Origin: Adiantum capillus-veneris
Taxonomy: Eukaryota; Streptophyta; Polypodiopsida; Polypodiales; Pteridaceae
DNA length: 64,000 bases
Direction: 5' to 3'
NCBI GenBank assembly: GCA_014529385.2
Contig: CM043969.1
Location: 15,623,446-15,687,445 of the forward strand
Part shown: in pieces, positions 33,201-44,225 of the stretch
Layout of the letters: every line of letters begins with the position of its first letter
Position numbering within the stretch: position 1 is the first letter of the stretch
The notes under the pieces: model-generated
The model's input: the letters and a program-made list of their open reading frames with translations, nothing else
Database searches by the model: none
What the model was told of the DNA's origin: nothing
Made by a program: the position numbers and the translations under genes

Positions 33201-33943
33201 GGGATCCCCCCCCCACCCTTTCTTTCTTGAGTTGTAGGTGCAATGGCATGTGATTGGAGAGGATTTTTGTTGAGTTTACCTTCATCTCTACCTGTCGATG
33301 AGATCCAGTCAGCTTGATGAGAGCAGTAGCATCTATCCAGTCAAGAGGCAGTGCGGGCATACTGAAGGCTTGTGTAGGTGAATCCAGGCATGCTGTTCCA
33401 TGGGCCCACTTCCCACAAGTCAGTCATAGCCCACTTCTCACATAAGCTCAACCATTTAGAATTTTTTGAGCCAGCCAACATACTAGCGGAGCCTGTTCTG
33501 TCCTTACTTTTCTCGACCATATTGAAATCTCCAACCAGCAGCCACTCCCCTTCGATCGGAGTATCCCTAAGCTTCATCCATAGTTTAGCTCTATTCTTTG
33601 CGTTGCAGGGGCCGTAAACATTTACTATGGTGATAGGTTGATTGTCCCATCTGATTCTAACACCAAGGACTCTTCCAGAGGGGTGGTTAAGAACCACCTT
33701 TGGCTCCAAATCTCTGTCAGCAATGAACAAGACACCACTGAAATCGTCGCTTCCTTCCCCATAAAAGATAAGTTTTTTTCCTACAGCCTGTTTTCTCTTG
33801 CACCAGGCATCCAAATGGTGCTCTTGGATGGCCCAACAATTGACTGCCTTCTCTTTCTTCACTTCCTCCCAAAACTGAGTGCCCTTCTTCCGGGTTTTTA
33901 GTCCCTTCACATTCCAAGATTGAATAGATAGAGTATCCATCAT
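30260..33943 (-). pseudogene. LINE A ORF2: endonuclease, reverse transcriptase, zinc-finger end
   Basis: The frame starts at ATG 33943 or 33940. The endonuclease shows WNVKGL, QEHHLD, GDFNMV and, near 33250, SNHMPL, where the catalytic Asp of the usual SDH motif is Asn. The reverse transcriptase shows LDLDKAYDRIEWSY (near 32140), GCPLPRPLA and an intact FADDSLLF (near 31810). Then come the segment ending QGGLGILNP (near 31290) and a C-terminal HCH-type region (RCSECKTASEDLAHLFMEC, near 30450). At least eight reading-frame breaks are needed to read it through. Confidence 0.88.
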
Positions 33944-34137
33944 TGGGAGAGGGGGACAAATTCTTCTACCTCCAGGAACTCTTCACCAGAGTTCCGATTC
34001 ACGTTGTCCTAGTCTTCCATTGTCTCCTTTTCTGTTGGAACCTCCATGGTATCTAGCTTGGAAGTGAAAAGGTCCTCTTGATTTGTCTTCCCCAAAACTT
34101 CGAATAGATTGTCATACATGACAGGAAGCTTTGGGAA

Positions 34138-35163
34138 ATCCGGCAGGAGACCTATGATTTGTCCCAAGGCCCTAACCTTTGCTTTGAACCATTTACATGA
34201 AATATGAGATACTTGTTGTTAGCCCTCATCTTTTGACCTAAAATTGGAAATATCACGATCTTCTGCATTACTGGGGTGGCTGTTCTTTGCTGAGCGGTGG
34301 ATGAAAAGCGGTAGCTTTGGGTGTTCTTGCCGTTACCCCGGTTGCCATGATCTTGTTTCTCCACATCTTTATTCGAGTTGACTTTATTTTTCCCACCCTT
34401 TGCCTTGCCAAGATCTTCAATAAGCTTCTGTGTTGGATCTATTGTATTCGTGCCACCCTGTGGGGTAGCCTATGCTTCGCCCCGGGGGAGTTCACCTTAC
34501 ATAGTATGTAACCTATCACGTGAGTTCAACAGAAGGGTATTTAAATTATTTAAAACTTACAAAAATAAATTTACATAAGGATATGTTTTTTACAAATCTC
34601 AAAAAAATTTACAGAATTTAAAAGAAAAGGGTTCATTATATTTCATAGATAATTCACAGAATAGGGATTTTAGAAAAAGAGCCTGAATGCACGTGATATA
34701 GTGGTCTTAAATATAGTGAACCCCCCGGGGCTTCGCCTCTCTCCTCTGTAAGCTTTAGCACCTCAGCGGGACACGCCCTCGCATAATGTCTGAATTTGTT
34801 GCATCTGAATTTGTTAAGAGGAATGATCTTTAGCCCTGCCCCAACATTCACCACCAAGTTCTTTGGCTGTGGCTTCCTCAGATCCCACCAGATACAAACC
34901 TTGTTTGCTGCTACCCCTAAGGCTCTGGCAAATGGGACAAACAATGGATCACCAAGCGAGGCTACGAGGTCCTTCAAGTTCTTCCTAAGCCATACTGGGA
35001 GGTTGCCAAACTCCACCCATACTGGGCAGAGATCCTTGAATTCCTCGTTAGATTCAAACAGAGGGTCCCAAGGGAGCACACAGACCGGCGCGCGATTGAA
35101 GAACAACGGGCTTTTGGCCAAAACCTTCTCAACCATTGCACTGTCGTTGAACTGTACTGACAC
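34138..35163 (-). pseudogene. LINE A ORF1 (gag-like), split by a MITE
   Basis: The sequence reads CPVWVEFGNLPVWLRKNL followed by a degenerate knuckle (CNKFRHYARAC, second Cys lost). This is the DUF4283-plus-CCHC type of ORF1 found in plant LINEs. The MITE at 34482-34729 lies downstream of the knuckle, duplicating the codons for G-E-A. The frame before 35163 has a stop and continues upstream in pieces. Confidence 0.75.
34482..34729 (+). mobile_element. 248-bp MITE, copy A, inside LINE A
   Basis: Ends read CCGGGGGAGTTCAC and GTGAACCCCCCGGG, with an 8-bp target duplication GCTTCGCC at 34474-34481 and 34730-34737. A G-box CACGTG lies near each end (34517-34522 and 34690-34695). There is no coding. 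A second copy lies inverted at 59703-59949. The 8-bp duplication points to a hAT-type transposase supplied in trans. Confidence 0.9.
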
Positions 35164-35545
35164 GAATACTTTTGCTATATATTAGGTGAATATTACCGAG
35201 CCATGTTGATTCAACACCAGTGGACTGCTAAGCCAATTACAGAGCTCAGTTCTATTGGGAACTCTCTCCATAAACCCGAAAACCAGAGTGGAATTCGCTA
35301 CCTCCACTAGTTGTTTTTTCACTATGGTAGGGGGAACAACCACCGTAACGGCATCTTCCACCTCAACACGCTATGGGAGTGCCTACTTAAGTGCTTGAAA
35401 GGCTCTGTCCCCTTTAGCTACTTCAGCAGCATCCTCCTGCGACGTCGAATCTTCGTGCGACCTTTTGTTCAATGACAGTGCACACAAGATTGTCGCTAGG
35501 ACTTTTTCCACCTGCGTCTTTCTTTGTTTCAGTTCCTCCTTACAT

Positions 35546-36148
35546 CCTAATAAGTGGAATAGTCTTCAAACCTATTGAAATGCATCAACATAAGTTTGAA
35601 GACTTTCAACATCCAATAAAAGATAGCCAAAATTACCAAAATATCCCTATAATTTAAGAAACTTCTCAAGATACCCCTCAAATTTCAATAATTCCCAAAA
35701 CGTTAGCATGTCGTAAACCTCTTTCCATTTGTTGTATATTCACATAAAGAATCCCTCCATCACTCGTTTTGGACTCGTATACATACTCCTCATATTTGGC
35801 CTTCAATTCCCAAAATAGCCTGCAATTCTTCATAATTCTTAAATTACCCCTCGTTAACCTCACAAACATCTCAAAAGGCAAATATTTTTGCAACCAGGTT
35901 GGTCTTTCACAGATGATAGATTTAGGAGTTTAGATGGTATTGCGGGCTCTTAAATTGAAAATATTGTTGATCATTTTTAGACACAGATGCCTTTAATTGT
36001 GAGATTGTTGGTGCATAGTTTTGATTAAGACTCTTAAAGATATATCTCCATTGTCATAAAGATTAAACCCTTTAAGTTTTCTTTGTAATGAAGCTTTACT
36101 ATACTCATTTGAGCATTTTCATTATGAAAGTGAATGTGTATGTATGTG

Positions 36149-36184
<36 letters not shown>

Positions 36185-36578
36185 CAATTAACATGTCAAA
36201 TGTGTTCTAATAATTGCTCAATTTATTACAACAAAAAATGCTGCTTTCTTGAGGCCATTCTGTTCTAATAATCTCTCAGTTTATTACAACAAAAAATGCT
36301 GCTTTCTTGAGGCCATCGTGAAGTCTTCACCTTGTTTAGAACACTTCACCTTGTTTAGAAGACTCTTTTAAGCACCCATATGGATGAACTTTGAAGTGTA
36401 GAACATGTGATCCTTATGAAAGCTTCAAAAGTTTTACAAGAAAGAAATCTTGTCCTTTCAAATCCTCTCTCTCAAAAAATGGCATTCCTTTTTTCATCAT
36501 GTTGAAAAAGGCTATAGAGAACAACTAGAGTGCTTCGTTAGTTGCGTTCACATTGAATTAAGATCAAACAAAATATTC

Positions 36579-36619
<41 letters not shown>

Positions 36620-38009
36620 CATGAAAGCGTGTTAGTTTTTTCTACCTGAGAGTGTTTGAGATACCGATCTTCGTGGTTCATATGTGTACCTCCACATAAA
36701 TTGGATACCGATCATAGTGCTTCTCAGTGGTACCTCGCCAAAAACCACAAGGAGTGTTGGAGTTTTCTCAAGCTCAATGTTCATGATCATGCAAGATGTC
36801 AATGTTATTAATTATTTGTTGTTCACCATTTTTATGTTTCAAAAAGAAAGAAAACATGCAAGTCTCCTTGCATGGGAGAGTTTGCACAATCCTCCCCAAT
36901 TTTTATAATACGAGGGAACGTGCCATTCCCACGGCAACGTGCAATTTTTAGTGTGTTCATTAACTGCATTCTCAGTGTCAAAAATAAAAAAATGATAATG
37001 TTTACTCACCACGTGATTGAATGTCTATCACCAATGCACTTCCTTCCATCAATGACGTTGTTAGGAGTTTTTTGGAAGAAGTGATTGCGCATATGTACAT
37101 ACGCATGCATGGTGAATTAAATAAAGGATTGCACGTTTTCCAGAGCCTGGTGGTTACGTGGGGCCCACATGTATACAGGTAGGATAGTATGTACATAGTA
37201 CATCGATTTTCATTATCACCAGTACCAGTATGTTTTTTCTATAATAAAGAGGAGTTGGTAGCGTGTAAAACTTCTCGAGGAAGCTATCCGCGGGCCAACG
37301 ACATGAGGTAAGCAGGTCCATCAGATGGCATCTAGTGGTGTCAGGAAGTCGAATGGGGTCCCCAACTTGTACGTGGGTAAGCGAGGACACAACGTGGGTG
37401 TTTTCTTGTGATGATTACGCAGAAAGTTCATCATGAGGACTATATTTGGGGGCCACTTCACGTGGTTTTGGGATACATTATTGGAAAAAGTTGAGTGCCA
37501 GGTGTGCGGATGGATGTAGAAGGGTGACAAAAATGCACTGCGTGGCCACTTTTTGGCCTATTCGGGGTCCGTTGAGGTCAATCAAAAGGCCAAAGGTGCC
37601 CAAAGGAAAAAGAGAATTGTGGACACTGAAAAACCTAAGAAAAAGACGAGACAAATGTGAAGAGAGGAGGAAGAACAACCGCAACTGAGTTTTTGCTGTT
37701 TTTGGAGCCTGTTTTGGCCATAAACTACTCATCCGAGGTCGGATTTGAGCACTTTGATATTGAAAACTGGGATTTTTGGCCACTCCAGACGCAATAGTGC
37801 TGTCCATTTTGCCAAATTTCTCACTTTTTCCTGCTATTTTGGTTGTGTAAGTTTCTCATGTGAGCGAAGCCTCTGTTCAAATTTGTGATTGTATCTGACA
37901 TATTTCAACCATAATGTGTGAGCTATTTGCCCAATTGGTGTTGGCCTTGGTGTTGGCCCAAGCTCAATTGTATCTAAACATAAAAAATCTTCCTCTTTTG
38001 AACTGAGTG

Positions 38010-38072
<63 letters not shown>

Positions 38073-38290
38073 GAGTGGGCAAATGGATAGTCTCTCTCCT
38101 CTCACTCCATTGGTGTGTTCCCTGTCTCGGCTAGGTGGGTTGTGTAAGCCGAGTGGTGCCCCATAGTGTGTGTGTGTGTGTATCATCACAAGAGTGTGTG
38201 TTGGGTCATTATAGAGGTTTTGTGTGTGTTTCCATCCCGCTCACAACGTTGGATATACGACATCCCAAGGAGGATGCACTTCAAGAAGGT
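35546..38290. other. Unassigned AT-rich stretch with simple repeats
   Basis: No gene is recognised. It contains CT at 36149-36181 and GA at 36585-36616. A tandem duplication of about 58 bp (36202-36316) contains ATTACAACAAAAAATGCTGC. GT runs lie at 38012-38071 and 38165-38181. 35640-35700 has AATTACCAAAATA and 'cccctcaaattt' phrases like one arm of the MITE at 27912. 37400-37850 reads like LTR or leader sequence of an unidentified element. Confidence 0.5.
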
Positions 38291-38810
38291 TTTGTGCTAT
38301 TGTGAGGACATCACATTTGGTATAGAAATTATCAGATACTACCATCTTCAGCTTTGTAGAGTTCATAGGGTTCGATGGCTACCCTCTCAACCACCTTGAG
38401 CCTTCTTGCTAGTAGTAGTTGGAGTGCATCACCATATGTAGCCTCTTGCCAATACCGCACCCCATTGATGTGTAGCTCCCCCTCCAAAAACTTGTTAATT
38501 CTCGAGTTTGAGAGTGCTTTCACCACCTGAAGTCCAGGCTTCAAAGGAAGTGTCTTCACACTAGCCACAAAGCACTCAACACAATTTTTTGACCTAGGGA
38601 CTTGATGACTACAAGATTTTCCTTGAAGCAAAGAAGGGTGTGTGTAGTTAACTCTCTTTACCTGCATACGTGCCGTTTGTCGATAAAGACGCTTCTTTTC
38701 TCGAGCTTCTTGGGGAGACCATAGTGGAAGTCTCGGAGAATTTGATGGATCTTCTTTCATAGGATTGATAGAGCACTACTTGAGAACTCCTCAGTGGGGG
38801 CACCAATTTA
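38291..38810 (-). mobile_element. Leader and 5' end of a minus-strand LTR element
   Basis: Reading down from the LTR at 38811, the first bases are TAAATTGGTGCCCCCACTGAGG, matching the primer site of the gag-only element at 49064-49085. A 142-codon frame follows at 38760-38332 (MKEDPSNSPRLPLWSPQEAR...), which I do not recognise. No gag or pol is visible to the left, so the element is truncated. Confidence 0.55.
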
Positions 38811-38925
38811 TGACGAAGGAAATTTGGAATGGCGGCCTCTACACCAAAACAAACTCCATTGCGCCACAAGGGAAATGAGATGAGGGCACCACCTAGTCTT
38901 GGAAGCGTGGACTAGGACCGCTACA

Positions 38926-39005
<80 letters not shown>

Positions 39006-40270
39006 ACTATGAATGAAGCATTAACGGTAGTGTGTGTACAAGGAATGGATGACTTCAAACACTCCCAACACAAATAGCATATAGATTACCAAACAATCAC
39101 TCAATGATTAGCCAAGATCACATCAAGCACTCTCACACGCATATAAAACATTTCTCTTAATTAACATAAGTAAGAGGAGGAGAGGTTACTAGTACGAAAC
39201 AATTTGCACTCTAGGATGTGCAAGAATAGAGTGAATGAATGAGCTTATGGGCTCATGGTGAGTGATACAAAGGCTCAATGGGGCTGAGGGAGGCTTGAAA
39301 TTACAAAGGGGAAGGCCTCTTTATATAGGAAAGAGAGTGATTAGGAGTGAGGTTAAGATCCAAGTGTAATTTGTACAAATGAAGCTTGATTAGGGACATT
39401 CAACCAATGAAGAAGCTCCTTCCAAGTGATTTGTTGACCAATTAGCTCCATCATCACTTGTGTTGTCTTCACTCCTTCCTCCATAGCTTGAGTCCAAGAG
39501 CTTCCTTATTTTAAAATGTAAAGAATCTACATAAAATCAATACATATCTAGTAATAATAGAAAGGGGTTGAATGAGGACTTATGAATTACAACAAGATTA
39601 AGCATGACTTGAGAGGTGATTAGAAGAGGAATTTTGATGGGTTTTTGAGCTTGAGAGAGAGGAGGAAGGAGAGGAGGGTGAGAAGACTAATGGCTGATTT
39701 TTAGAGAAGGTCTCAATGTGGAAAAGGAAGGGTGTGTGTGTGTAAAGGTAGAGGGGGTGGTCTCCACCACAGTTGAAAAAATTGGCGCCCACCATTTTGG
39801 CCATATCTCCTAGACCGTAGATGCAAAAAATATAAAAAAAATATGGCCAGAATCTCCAGCTCATCATCTACAACCTTGATGAAGACAACTTTTCTTGGAT
39901 CGGAGTGGAAGTATTTTTTAAAAATTCAGCAAAATCATGTGTCTGGTTTCTTCCTTTACCAAGTCTTCCACTTGGGTCCCATTTGTTTGAATCATCATAT
40001 GGCTCCAAAGCCATGATGATATGAGCCACTCATGACCCTTGAATCATGGGTGCATGGCTCCACAACCACATCATATTTTTTCTTTTCACATTTACATATT
40101 TTCCCTTTCCTTTACCACGAGGTTCTCCCTCTACCTTTCACCTCCGGTGAACTAGTCAAGAAAAATTCCTATCAAATCATTTTTTTTTTATTTTTCCAAG
40201 AGGTTGTTAACACTCTTTCTTTTATTGTAAACCTCTAGAAGCAAGGAAAACCAACAAAATATGATAAACA
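38811..40270 (-). repeat. LTR of the truncated element (right limit uncertain)
   Basis: It begins TGACGAAGG on the plus strand next to the primer site. It has a minus-strand TATATAA at 39327-39321 and shares 'gcaccacctag' with the LTR at 44226. A GA run occupies 38928-39003. I could not fix the far end: 'gatcaacgca' near 40298 is one possibility. No second LTR is found. Confidence 0.5.
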
Positions 40271-40424
40271 AAAATTTCTAATAGGCTCGGATCAACGCAT
40301 TGAGCCCCTTAGTTTATGCACAATATGCCCTTGCAAGTTTTAGAGTCTATGACCAGCTCAAAATTATATGTGACATGTTTCATTTGGCTCCATAGGTCAT
40401 ATTTGATATTTGAAGAGACAATAT

Positions 40425-40472
<48 letters not shown>

Positions 40473-42005
40473 TCTCTCTCTCTCTCTCAAGTAAGTGAAA
40501 TATATTGGTTCTCTCAACTTTCTTCTGAGTTACACGTCTTGACTTGAGTACTTGCTGTTGATAGACCTATAGGGTCTCTTAGATTGTTTCTACGAAAGAG
40601 AAGAACTTTTTTATCTCTTTTTCGCTCCCTCTTTTTGTGGATTGGCCATGCAATAGAACTGTGCGTCCACTTGTGCAAAAGTTAGGATGTTGAACTGTGA
40701 TTAAAAAAAGAAAGTGGAGGGAAAAGGCCTAAGATTCCTAAACAATGGAGTTTCATCATCCTTAGCCTTTATTTATTTTTTTGAGTGGCTTTAATTTTTA
40801 GATCCTAAGAGGTGATCATCTCTACAATGATTTAGTCTAGATAGTAGATTCTATTTTGTAGTAGAACATCAAGTTGAAGTTGAGGTACGAAAAGGGATTT
40901 TTCATCTATAACAATATTGGAAAATGCATGGTATTGTTATTGTAGGTATAGTAAAAGAGCCTTCAGCAAGTTCCATGGGAGGTGTGAAGAGTTCAATATA
41001 TAAGGAGGTGTAGCACGAAGGTTTTAGAATGGTGTTTCCAACCCTTCACAACCCTTACTACATTAGTTCCACATATGCCTCCCAAAGCTTTTGGTGAAAC
41101 AAAGCTTCAACCTTCTCCGTCTCTCTAATCTCTCTCTAGTGGTGTCATGGACTTATATTTAGCCTCTCCAAGGCTCTTTCTTCTTTGCTCCAATTTTGGT
41201 ATTTGCTGAATATCTAACTTTTGTGAGTAAAGTTTGTTCATTGAATATCTAACTTTTGTGAGTAAAGTTTGTCCATGGTGTTCGTATGCTTCTCCAACCC
41301 TCTCACTCTAGCCTTTACTCTTTGCTTTTTTGGTGTTCTGGTGGGTGTGGGCATCCTATTTGTCTTCAATGACATTCTAGGCATGTAAATAAGGGTCTCT
41401 CAATAGCATATCCCTAGCACTTTGGTGTGCTAGAGGAGACATTGCCTAAGTGTGATTGGAGAGAGGAGAGGTGTGAAGTATGTAAGATGTTCAAAAATTC
41501 AAGAAAAACCATTACATATAGCTGAAATCGGTATGAATATATAGAAATAATAAATCAAATTGATTGGTAGAATCTACAATCTCTCGAGGGACTCTCAGGT
41601 CATTAAAGATGAGTGTTGTGCACACTTGTGGTGATGCTAGCGATTGACTTCCTTGAAGACTTAATCCAACAGGTTAAAGATGTACCTCTTTTGTACTTAT
41701 CATTGTTGACTACATGCATTTTCTTGATGTTTTTGCTATATCTACTACTCACAATGCTTTGCCAAAAGTATTTTTTAAATAAGAACACCCTTGAAATTCT
41801 TTCAATTTCTTGGTCCAAATTTGAAGCATTTTTCAATGTTCACACTAAAGCTTGAATTTTATTTTTTTTCTTGACTGCAAGCTCAAAATCTAGTCAAGAT
41901 TTTTTGGACAAAAAAAGGTAGACAATGCACACATAATTAACCTCTCTTGCAGAATAGGTTACGCATCTCTATCTCTGGAAATGGTAGAGAGTGAAGCATG
42001 AACAT
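40271..42005. other. Unassigned AT-rich stretch
   Basis: No gene is recognised. CT runs lie at 40429-40489. A 35-bp unit starting TGAATATCTAACTTTTGTG is tandemly repeated at 41206-41275. Confidence 0.5.
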
Positions 42006-42082
42006 ACCTAGCTTCCTCTCTCTCTCTCTCTCTCAACACATACACACAGGATCCCTCACACCCAAATACACATTAATGAAAT

Positions 42083-42134
<52 letters not shown>

Positions 42135-42169
42135 CACACACACGCCCTCACACCCACACACACATCAAT

Positions 42170-42267
<98 letters not shown>

Positions 42268-42290
42268 ACAATTGGCGATGCACTTTGGCT
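42006..42290. repeat. Compound CT-repeat block
   Basis: CT runs at 42013-42034, 42085-42130 and 42174-42265 are separated by two related spacers (CCCTCACACCCAMAYACACA, 'atcaataaaa'). It is a higher-order repeat of spacer plus CT tract. Confidence 0.85.
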
Positions 42291-42630
42291 ACATACTCAA
42301 GCTAGCTGAGTTAAGAGCTGCATCTCATGGGTAAAAAAGGGAGCCAACATGATGACATGGCACTCGGCCTACTACACGCACCAATCCAGCAAATAGGGTA
42401 CCCCACAGTATGATGACCAACCCTGCCACTCTCAGCACCAGTGAACGCCAGTTGCTTGCTTGCTTGACTCACGCAAGATGGATCAGCCACGTGAGCACTA
42501 GCGAGGCTCATGAGGGAGAGCACATTGTGTTTGAGGTCCTACCCGAACTATTTCACTTTACAATCCAAATTAATGCCACATGTGTGTGTGTGTGTGTGTG
42601 TGTGTTCTCCCTCTCCCCCCCAACACACAG
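42291..42630. other. Non-repetitive spacer
   Basis: No gene is recognised. A GT run lies at 42584-42605. Confidence 0.4.
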
Positions 42631-42676
42631 ATGCTTTGATTGGCGTGTGCTACCATGTTTGCAAGTGATGCCGAGC

Positions 42677-42736
<60 letters not shown>

Positions 42737-42790
42737 ATGTTTTGATTGGCGTGGTGCTGCCATGTTTGAAACTAACACCGTAAGCAACTC

Positions 42791-42839
<49 letters not shown>

Positions 42840-42887
42840 ATGTTTTGACTGGCGTGTGCTTCCATGTTTGTAACTGATGCCGTAAGC

Positions 42888-42950
<63 letters not shown>
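42631..42950. repeat. Three-copy 103-104-bp repeat with embedded CT tracts
   Basis: The unit contains TTTTGATTGGCGTG, 'ccatgtttg' and 'gccgtaagcaactct', followed by a CT run. Units start at about 42631, 42735 and 42838. The last CT run passes into a CA run (42926-42950). Confidence 0.9.
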
Positions 42951-42951
<1 letters not shown>

Positions 42952-43612
42952 TCCATTTTGAGGCTATTTGAGATCAATATTCAATTAAAATTGGGATTTA
43001 GTGTATTGATTGCAAAATCTTAGTTAAATTACAAGTTTGCCTTGAAGTAAATTAACAAAAATTTTCTAATGTACATAGGAACAATTTCTTAAATGCTAAA
43101 CTTTTATGGCTATTGGCTTTTAAAAAACAAAATTGAGCCATCCTTCAATTGTCTTTCAAAAGGAAAAGTAAAGTATGAAAAAGTAGAGTCAAACATTTTT
43201 TTTATTTTTGCTCGATAGGTTCACAGACTCCACGCCATAAGAAAGAGACATTTTGTAAGATTTTCTTTCAAGTGAAGAGAGAGTGACACATGGATGCCTT
43301 CTCGTTCCTCAAAAAATTTAAGTTGCTTCATATATAGTATAGATGTTTCATATATAGTATAGAGGATCTTTTAATGGACACATGTCAAGCAACAAGAATT
43401 GGATTGGATGACTTTTGTCCATATGGATACTAAGGCCTTTATAGGCAAAAAATTAGATACTCTACATGGATACCAAAAAGGTAGGGTTTCTCTTAAGCAC
43501 CAAGACAATGTAGGGTCACATACTAGTTATATATAGATTATATGTTGATGCTAACATTTAAATGTCTTATATGTGCTTACTTTTACCTTGTAGCCTTGTG
43601 TGAACTTTTTGT
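42951..43612. other. Unassigned AT-rich stretch
   Basis: No gene is recognised. A short doubling of 'tcatatatagtatag' lies near 43329-43363. Confidence 0.4.
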
Positions 43613-43745
43613 GCTTTTTTTCCTCATAAAGATGAGCAATTTATATTAGAAGAAAAGAGACAAAACAACTATACATCATCATCCCACTCGGGCATAGTAC
43701 GTCCTTTTTGTGCTTGTATGCATACTTTAGTTCATTGTCATTGAA
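43613..43745 (-). mobile_element. Possible truncated LINE 3' end
   Basis: A T run at 43615-43621 is followed by 'cctcataaagatgagcaa' and 'ttatattagaag'. This resembles the 3' end of LINE B at 43863-43910 ('ccataaagggcgag', 'ttatattaaag'). It would be a 5'-truncated LINE end on the minus strand. Confidence 0.4.
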
Positions 43746-43994
43746 TGTAATGTCAATTTGGAGGTCATGGTTTCTTCATTAATTGAAGACTTAGGGCACA
43801 TTTGCATGAGAATAGTTGGACTCCAGCTTGTTGAGATTATGAAACGCTCTTTTCATTTCTTCTTTTTTTTTTCCATAAAGGGCGAGAGCAGAATTATATT
43901 AAAGAATAAGCGCAATTACAAAAGACTACCACAAGATAGTTCGGTCAATAGATACAAAATCTTGGTGTTCAAAATTACATTCGATGGTTCTAAT

Positions 43995-44115
43995 CTATCA
44001 GGGTGATCAGGAACTCGTGCAGGTGGGCAACTAGCTGAATACCATTACTGTGTAGCCTCCTTAATCTTTCCCCATCCGCTCGGCATTCATCTAGCATTCT
44101 TTGCAAGTGTGTATA
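43995..44115 (-). pseudogene. LINE B ORF2, C-terminal end (detached part)
   Basis: The minus strand reads THLQRMLDECRADGERLRRL and ends LITLID and a TAG stop. It follows in frame from the part ending at 59075. Confidence 0.8.
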
Positions 44116-44225
44116 TGTCATAATAATCAATATCTAATTCTCCTAAATGATTTTCTCATGTTAAACTGATCATTTAATATGGGGAAGTGCCAGGAGAGAA
44201 AAAGCTAGAATATTGGTTAAGCTAG
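44116..44225 (+). repeat. 5' LTR of element 3, first part
   Basis: The first 110 bp of the LTR start TGTCATAATA. It continues at 50638 after the inserted gag-only element. Confidence 0.93.

Larger units (their letters stand above)
30225..35545 (-). mobile_element. L1-type LINE A, decayed
   Basis: This is a long non-LTR retrotransposon on the minus strand with ORF1 (35163-34738, then 34473 on), ORF2 (33943-30260) and an A-rich end (plus-strand T runs at 30232-30251). It is interrupted by a MITE at 34482-34729. Many frameshifts and stops make it inactive. The 5' limit is approximate. It lies just upstream of the P450 gene, in the same orientation. Confidence 0.88.

Noticed and set aside
30165..35600. 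Similar flanks of LINE A ('aataagtagcatagccttcaa' type near 30172 and 35551) as its target duplication
   Set aside because: The similarity is imperfect, spans more than 40 bp, and does not abut the A-rich end. It is more likely that the LINE lies in a repeat.
37446..37688. An 80-codon basic frame (MGATSRGFG...)
   Set aside because: No homology recognised; surrounding DNA looks like retroelement leader or LTR sequence.
38332..38760. The 142-codon frame as a host gene
   Set aside because: It begins right after a primer-site-like sequence next to an LTR, so it is element leader or interior. No known domain.
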